Source: Clostridiales bacterium
GTDB lineage: Bacteria > Bacillota > Clostridia > Oscillospirales > Oscillospiraceae
Assembly: GCA_012729975.1 (NCBI GenBank)
Contig: JAAYBW010000266.1
Span: 1 to 42,004 of the forward strand
Direction of reading: 5' to 3'
Length of the DNA: 42,004 nucleotides
The translations under genes were made by a program, and so were the position numbers. The notes beneath the pieces were generated by a model. That model saw nothing but the letters and a program-made list of their open reading frames with translations. It was not told where the DNA came from and ran no database searches. Shown in pieces: positions 37,848 through 42,004 of this stretch. Numbering within the stretch: the stretch's first letter is position 1; every line of letters begins with the position of its first letter.

Positions 37848-38012
37848 ACGCACCACTCCCAAAATGTTCCGTACATCATCTATATGCACGGCACGGGAGT
37901 CAATATGATATGACCGGAGGCCTTAGGAGTCAGGGTTTTATACAGATATCGTACTTAATACGGGATATCGGTATTAATTATAAAAGCCCTGAGCGCGGTG
38001 CGCTCACAATTT

Positions 38013-38861
38013 TTATACAGGCCCGGTATCAATAAGCTTTTTTGTTTTAAACGCGGTTCGAGCGCAGATGGAAAGAGAATAAATTTCATCCCGAGCGCGT
38101 GCGCGCGCGCGTATCGTTCCGCCGGGCTGCCGCAGCTTTACATCCGCGTCCGCCGCGGCTTTATAAGCCAGATACGCGGCGACGGCTGCGCTTCCGCTCG
38201 CGCAGCCGTGCTCCCAAACAAGGCTGCCGACAGAAGGAACATACACGAGCGGAGTTAAGTGTGAGGCTTCCTCATCAAGCAGAAGAAGACCGCAGGCTTC
38301 AGCTTTGATAATTGAGCTCCAATCGATCAAAGCCCGCTCGGCAGCGGGCTCAGACAAGGCCGGTATTAAAGCCGAGGGGAAGATTATATGGGAGATGCCG
38401 GGCATATGGACGACCGTGAGATCATATCCGAGCCCGTCAAGATAAAAGGTGCGCATTTCTATCAGGCGGGGCAGGGGCATATCGATTGTTCCGATATAAC
38501 CGTCTTCCAGAGGCTCTATCCGGCACTCAACGATACCCAAAGCGCCTGAAACCTCCAAAGGAATTATAACGGGTCGGCCGTAGCTCAGATCGTAGGCTCC
38601 GGCGAGAAGACCTGCTAGAGATATCGCGGCATTTCCGCAAAATTCACCGCCCGCCATCTGCAGTCTGGCCAGGGCGCCGGCAGAGGACGGAGCCTCGATG
38701 AAGCCGACCTGTTCCGCCTCGGGTTCACGGCTCATAAGATATCCGGCGATCCCGGGCTGCTTTTGGCGAGGAACGGGAGTCTCTACAAGCAGCGTTATAT
38801 TGCCCGTGGGGTCAAATATACTGTATGAAATAATCATATCACGAGGCTGAGTATCGCTCAA
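38013..38861 (-). CDS. DapF-fold amino-acid epimerase/racemase (not canonical DapF)
   Basis: Catalytic Cys candidates in [11 protein letters not shown] and [15 protein letters not shown]. Starts at TTG 38861 (overlapping the ATPase) or ATG 38837. Confidence 0.78.
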   Translation of the reverse strand: MSDTQPRDMIISYSIFDPTGNITLLVETPVPRQKQPGIAGYLMSREPEAEQVGFIEAPSSAGALARLQMAGGEFCGNAAISLAGLLAGAYDLSYGRPVIIPLEVSGALGIVECRIEPLEDGYIGTIDMPLPRLIEMRTFYLDGLGYDLTVVHMPGISHIIFPSALIPALSEPAAERALIDWSSIIKAEACGLLLLDEEASHLTPLVYVPSVGSLVWEHGCASGSAAVAAYLAYKAAADADVKLRQPGGTIRARARARDEIYSLSICARTAFKTKKLIDTGPV

Positions 38862-39624
38862 GAAAGCGCTGTGTGCGTTCTTCCGAGGGATTGCCGAAAA
38901 CCTTTTCCGGAGGCCCCTGCTCTATTATACTGCCTTCGTCCATGAATATAACGGTGTCGGATACGTCGCGGGCGAACTGCATCTCATGAGTAACGATTAT
39001 CATGGTTGTTTCGTTTTCGGCAAGACTCTTAATTACTCTTAGCACTTCTCCGGTAAGTTCGGGATCAAGGGCAGAGGTAGGCTCATCAAAACATAAGATG
39101 TCCGGTGAAAGCGCCAGCGCGCGCGCGATCGCTACCCGCTGCTGCTGACCGCCGGAAAGCTGGTGAGGGTAACTGAAGAGTTTATCGGATAGACCGACGC
39201 GCTCAAGTATGGCGCGGGCGTCGGCTTCCGCCTGCTTTAAGATCGCGGCTTTGTTTTGCTTATAGTCGGGATGTTCCCGCGCGAGAAGCTCCATTGCCAG
39301 AGTTACGTTCCTTAATGTGTTATACTGCGGGAAAAGATTGAACGACTGAAAAACAAGGCCGAAATGCAGTCTCTTTCTGCGTATACCCCGCTCATTTTTA
39401 AAAGAGGGATCGGAAGCGTCAAAAATCTTTTCTCCGTTTACCCTTATAGTGCCCGCGTCGGGAGTCTCAAGAAAATTAAGGCATCGCAAAAGCGTGGTCT
39501 TTCCGCTCCCCGAGGCTCCGATAAGGGCCAGCGCGCGACCCTTTTCAAGTGTCAGATCAATGCCCTTAAGTACCGAGAGGCCGCCGAAATTTTTCTTAAG
39601 ACCCGTAACTTCAAGTATTGACAT
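38839..39624 (-). CDS. amino-acid ABC transporter ATP-binding protein
   Basis: [47 protein letters not shown]; polar amino acid uptake type. Confidence 0.95.
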   Translation of the reverse strand: MSILEVTGLKKNFGGLSVLKGIDLTLEKGRALALIGASGSGKTTLLRCLNFLETPDAGTIRVNGEKIFDASDPSFKNERGIRRKRLHFGLVFQSFNLFPQYNTLRNVTLAMELLAREHPDYKQNKAAILKQAEADARAILERVGLSDKLFSYPHQLSGGQQQRVAIARALALSPDILCFDEPTSALDPELTGEVLRVIKSLAENETTMIIVTHEMQFARDVSDTVIFMDEGSIIEQGPPEKVFGNPSEERTQRFLERYSAS

Positions 39625-39634
39625 CGCGCGCCTC

Positions 39635-40348
39635 CTAAACTTTAAAATAGCTCAGTCTGCGTTCGATAAATCCGAACAGCAGCGTGAGAATACCGCAGAA
39701 GATAAGATAAAACGCTCCCGTATAGAAAAGCGGCCAGAGCAAAGCCTCTGAAGTGACATAACGCATGCCAACAAATATTATGTCGACTACTGCAATGATT
39801 CGGGCAAGCGATGTATCCTTGACGAGCGTGATTATCTCATTTGACATGGGAGGGACAATCCTTTTTATAACCTGCATGAGGGTTACCTTAAAAAAGATTT
39901 GCGGCCTTGTCATTCCCAGAACCAGACCTGCCTCGTGCTGTCCGTGAGGAACGCCCTCGATACCCCCGCGATAAATCTCCGAAAAATAGCAGGCGTAATT
40001 GATCACAAAAGCCACGATGGTTGCCTGAAATCGGGAAAACACGGAGGTTTGCCAAAGGATGCCGGGGCCGAAAAAAACAATCAAAAGCTGGAGCATCAGG
40101 GGAGTTCCCCGGATGACCCAGACGAAAAGTCTTATTAGAAAGGATACGGGGCGAAACGACCTGAGTTTATTATAAAATTTCGCGCCGGACCGTTCCGGAA
40201 GTATTCGGAACGGAGCCCATTTGCTCATAGAACCGAAGGAAACGATCAGTCCAAGCGGCAAAGCCAATACAAGCGTCAGCAGGAAGATGAGGCAGGTCAT
40301 GCCGAAACCTTCGAGCAGATTCATTGTTACGGATATAAACAGGCTCAT
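39635..40348 (-). CDS. amino-acid ABC transporter permease
   Basis: HisM-type permease: [41 protein letters not shown]. Confidence 0.95.
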   Translation of the reverse strand: MSLFISVTMNLLEGFGMTCLIFLLTLVLALPLGLIVSFGSMSKWAPFRILPERSGAKFYNKLRSFRPVSFLIRLFVWVIRGTPLMLQLLIVFFGPGILWQTSVFSRFQATIVAFVINYACYFSEIYRGGIEGVPHGQHEAGLVLGMTRPQIFFKVTLMQVIKRIVPPMSNEIITLVKDTSLARIIAVVDIIFVGMRYVTSEALLWPLFYTGAFYLIFCGILTLLFGFIERRLSYFKV

Positions 40349-40370
40349 TACTGTCTCCTCATCTGCAGTA

Positions 40371-40398
40371 CGGCAGGAGAGCCTGAGCCCTCCTGCCG
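40371..40398 (-). promoter_or_regulatory. intercistronic hairpin between binding-protein and permease genes
   Basis: CGGCAGGAG-N10-CTCCTGCCG perfect stem in the 67-bp gap. Confidence 0.6.
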
Positions 40399-40415
40399 GA
40401 TATTAGGAAATTCGC

Positions 40416-41261
40416 TCAGTCGGTTATAAGGTTGACGCCGTATTTTTCGGCCAGTGCCGGCAGAGTGCCGTCTGCGATAAGATCGTCGGTGATCTCATTG
40501 ACTTTTGCGGGCATGTCGCTGCCGGTGCGGAAACCGATTGCCAGTTCCTCTTCCGAAAGGACGAGCCCGTCGATGATTATAAGATCGGCGTACGCTCCCT
40601 TACCGACAAGCTCCGCTGCCATAGTCGAATCGACTACCGCGGCGTCGGCGGTATAGGCCGCGACTTCCATCAGCGATGTTACAAGACTGTCTACGGGCGT
40701 ATAAGCGGCCTTAGAGAGATCCGGATCGCCTGTGATGACTTCCTCCGAAGTCGAGCCCGCCTCCGCGACAAGGTTAGCGGAAGACAGATCGGCGGTAGTC
40801 TTATACTTGTCGGCGTCTTTCGAACGAATTACAACGACCAGAGCGTTATATATGTAGCTGTCGGCGAAGTCCATGTTTTCATCACGCTCGGCAGTGTAGG
40901 TCATGCCGTTCCAGATGCAGTCGATGCTGCCTGCGTTCAGCTCGATTTCCTTGTTGTCCCAATCGATTTCGATAAACTCGGCCTTGATGCCGAGCTTGGC
41001 GCATACGGCCTCGGCATATTCGGTGTCAAACCCTATGAGCTTGCCGTTTGCATCGTAATAGTTCATCGGTTCGTAATCGGTAATGCCGATTACCATCTTG
41101 CCGGCTGCTTTTAGCTTGTCCCAATCACTGGGAGCGGTTTCGGCGGGTTTAGTCGTTGTGGCCGCGGGCGTATCGGCAGGCGCCTTTTCCTTGATGCTGC
41201 ACGCGGCGAAAAGGCACAGACAGAGTGCCAGAGCGAGTGTAAGCGCTAATATTCTCTTCAT
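40416..41261 (-). CDS. amino-acid ABC transporter substrate-binding lipoprotein
   Basis: Lipobox LCLFAACS; family 3 solute-binding protein (IGFDTEYAEAVCAKLGIKAEFIEIDWDNKEIELNAGSIDCIWNGMTYTAERD). Confidence 0.95.
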   Translation of the reverse strand: MKRILALTLALALCLCLFAACSIKEKAPADTPAATTTKPAETAPSDWDKLKAAGKMVIGITDYEPMNYYDANGKLIGFDTEYAEAVCAKLGIKAEFIEIDWDNKEIELNAGSIDCIWNGMTYTAERDENMDFADSYIYNALVVVIRSKDADKYKTTADLSSANLVAEAGSTSEEVITGDPDLSKAAYTPVDSLVTSLMEVAAYTADAAVVDSTMAAELVGKGAYADLIIIDGLVLSEEELAIGFRTGSDMPAKVNEITDDLIADGTLPALAEKYGVNLITD

Positions 41262-41432
41262 AAAAATCCTCCCAAGAAAATCTTGTTCGCTAATTGATTA
41301 ATCCGGCAATGAATTAAACAAATTGTATTATAACATTAAATCCTTTAAATTCAACACTTTATTTCCCTAAGATACTCCGATTCTCTCATTGGCACGAAGA
41401 TGAGCGGACGCGCGGCCGATTCTATATAGAAA

Positions 41433-41467
41433 AATACCAATCCACGTAAATGACGGGGACCGGTATT
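41433..41467 (-). terminator. intrinsic terminator of the sulfatase-family gene
   Basis: Minus strand AATACCGGTCC...GGATTGGTATT followed by TTTCTATATAG. Confidence 0.65.
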
Positions 41468-41500
41468 CTTCATGGCCGTATTTAAGTCGCGCGCCGAAAC

Positions 41501-42004
41501 CTAACCGTCCGCGTAAAGGATGTTCTTAACATAGTAGTCAGAGCGGAGCGCTAAAAGTCTGTTGAGCTCGCTTACTCCGAAACGTTCGGCAAGCGTTTGC
41601 TCGCCGGAGAATAGATTGACTCCGAGGGCGAGCTTTTCTCCGTCTATTTTTACCCCCATTGCCGCGAGGGTGGATGGGTAGATATCGAATATCGTAAATT
41701 CCCGGTTTTTATCGTACGCGGTTTGGACAGCGGAATTTATAAAAACGTTGAAGGTCCTGCGCACATAGTCCTTCGGCGTACCGGCAAAGTACGCCGCGTC
41801 CATGCTCGGATGGTCTCCCATTATTATTACGGCGGTGTCATCATAGAAGTCCTGCCGTTTTATCCAATCGATAAAATATCCGACCTGACGGCTTGAGCAG
41901 GCGATGACGTTGGAGTATTGCTTTTCGTACGAATCCCCGCAAAGGCTGCATACATAACCGCCGACGTGATGCGTGTCAACAGTAAGCATGGTAAGCGCGA
42001 AAGG
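41501..42004 (-). CDS. C-terminal part of a sulfatase/LTA-synthase-like phosphoglycerol transferase, truncated at window edge
   Basis: The frame runs through the window end (PFALTMLTVDTHHVGGYVC); DDTAVIIMGDHPSM alkaline-phosphatase-fold metal motif. Confidence 0.85.
   Translation of the reverse strand, partial: PFALTMLTVDTHHVGGYVCSLCGDSYEKQYSNVIACSSRQVGYFIDWIKRQDFYDDTAVIIMGDHPSMDAAYFAGTPKDYVRRTFNVFINSAVQTAYDKNREFTIFDIYPSTLAAMGVKIDGEKLALGVNLFSGEQTLAERFGVSELNRLLALRSDYYVKNILYADG

Noticed and set aside
1-42004. CRISPR array, tRNA/rRNA, prophage or defence island
   Set aside because: No regularly spaced direct repeats, no cloverleaf-like CCA-ended tRNA sequences, no rRNA, and no phage structural or classic defence proteins were seen by reading the sequence and ORF track.

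Overview
The window looks like a chromosomal segment of a spore-forming, moderately GC-rich Clostridia/Firmicutes-type bacterium. This is inferred from spoIIID, ireB, the TelA/XpaC genes and the alr-mazF neighbourhood. Most of it is housekeeping: dnaE, rsmI, a clpC-like gene, a complete arginine operon argGHCJBDF, rpe-recR, RNase J, dCMP deaminase, pheST, nnr, alr-mazF, spoIIID and an amino-acid ABC transporter. I found no CRISPR array, rRNA, tRNA, prophage or obvious defence island. The left edge carries what looks like the 3' end (domains V/VI) of a group II intron abutting dnaE. The observations most worth a second look are: (1) a ClpC-like ATPase without the coiled-coil middle domain and without ctsR/mcsAB beside it; (2) a DapF-fold racemase/epimerase with an altered second active-site motif, coupled to an amino-acid ABC importer; (3) a 5' leader upstream of rpe with a perfect 10-bp hairpin and a perfect, mutually exclusive 9-bp alternative pairing; (4) a mazF toxin in the alr locus with no antitoxin ORF but with an orphan Shine-Dalgarno and a 15-codon ORF; (5) paired ARG-box-like palindromes over a near-consensus promoter upstream of argG; (6) an XpaC-TelA-small membrane protein operon. 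Product calls come from reading the translations and recalled family motifs. No database search was run.
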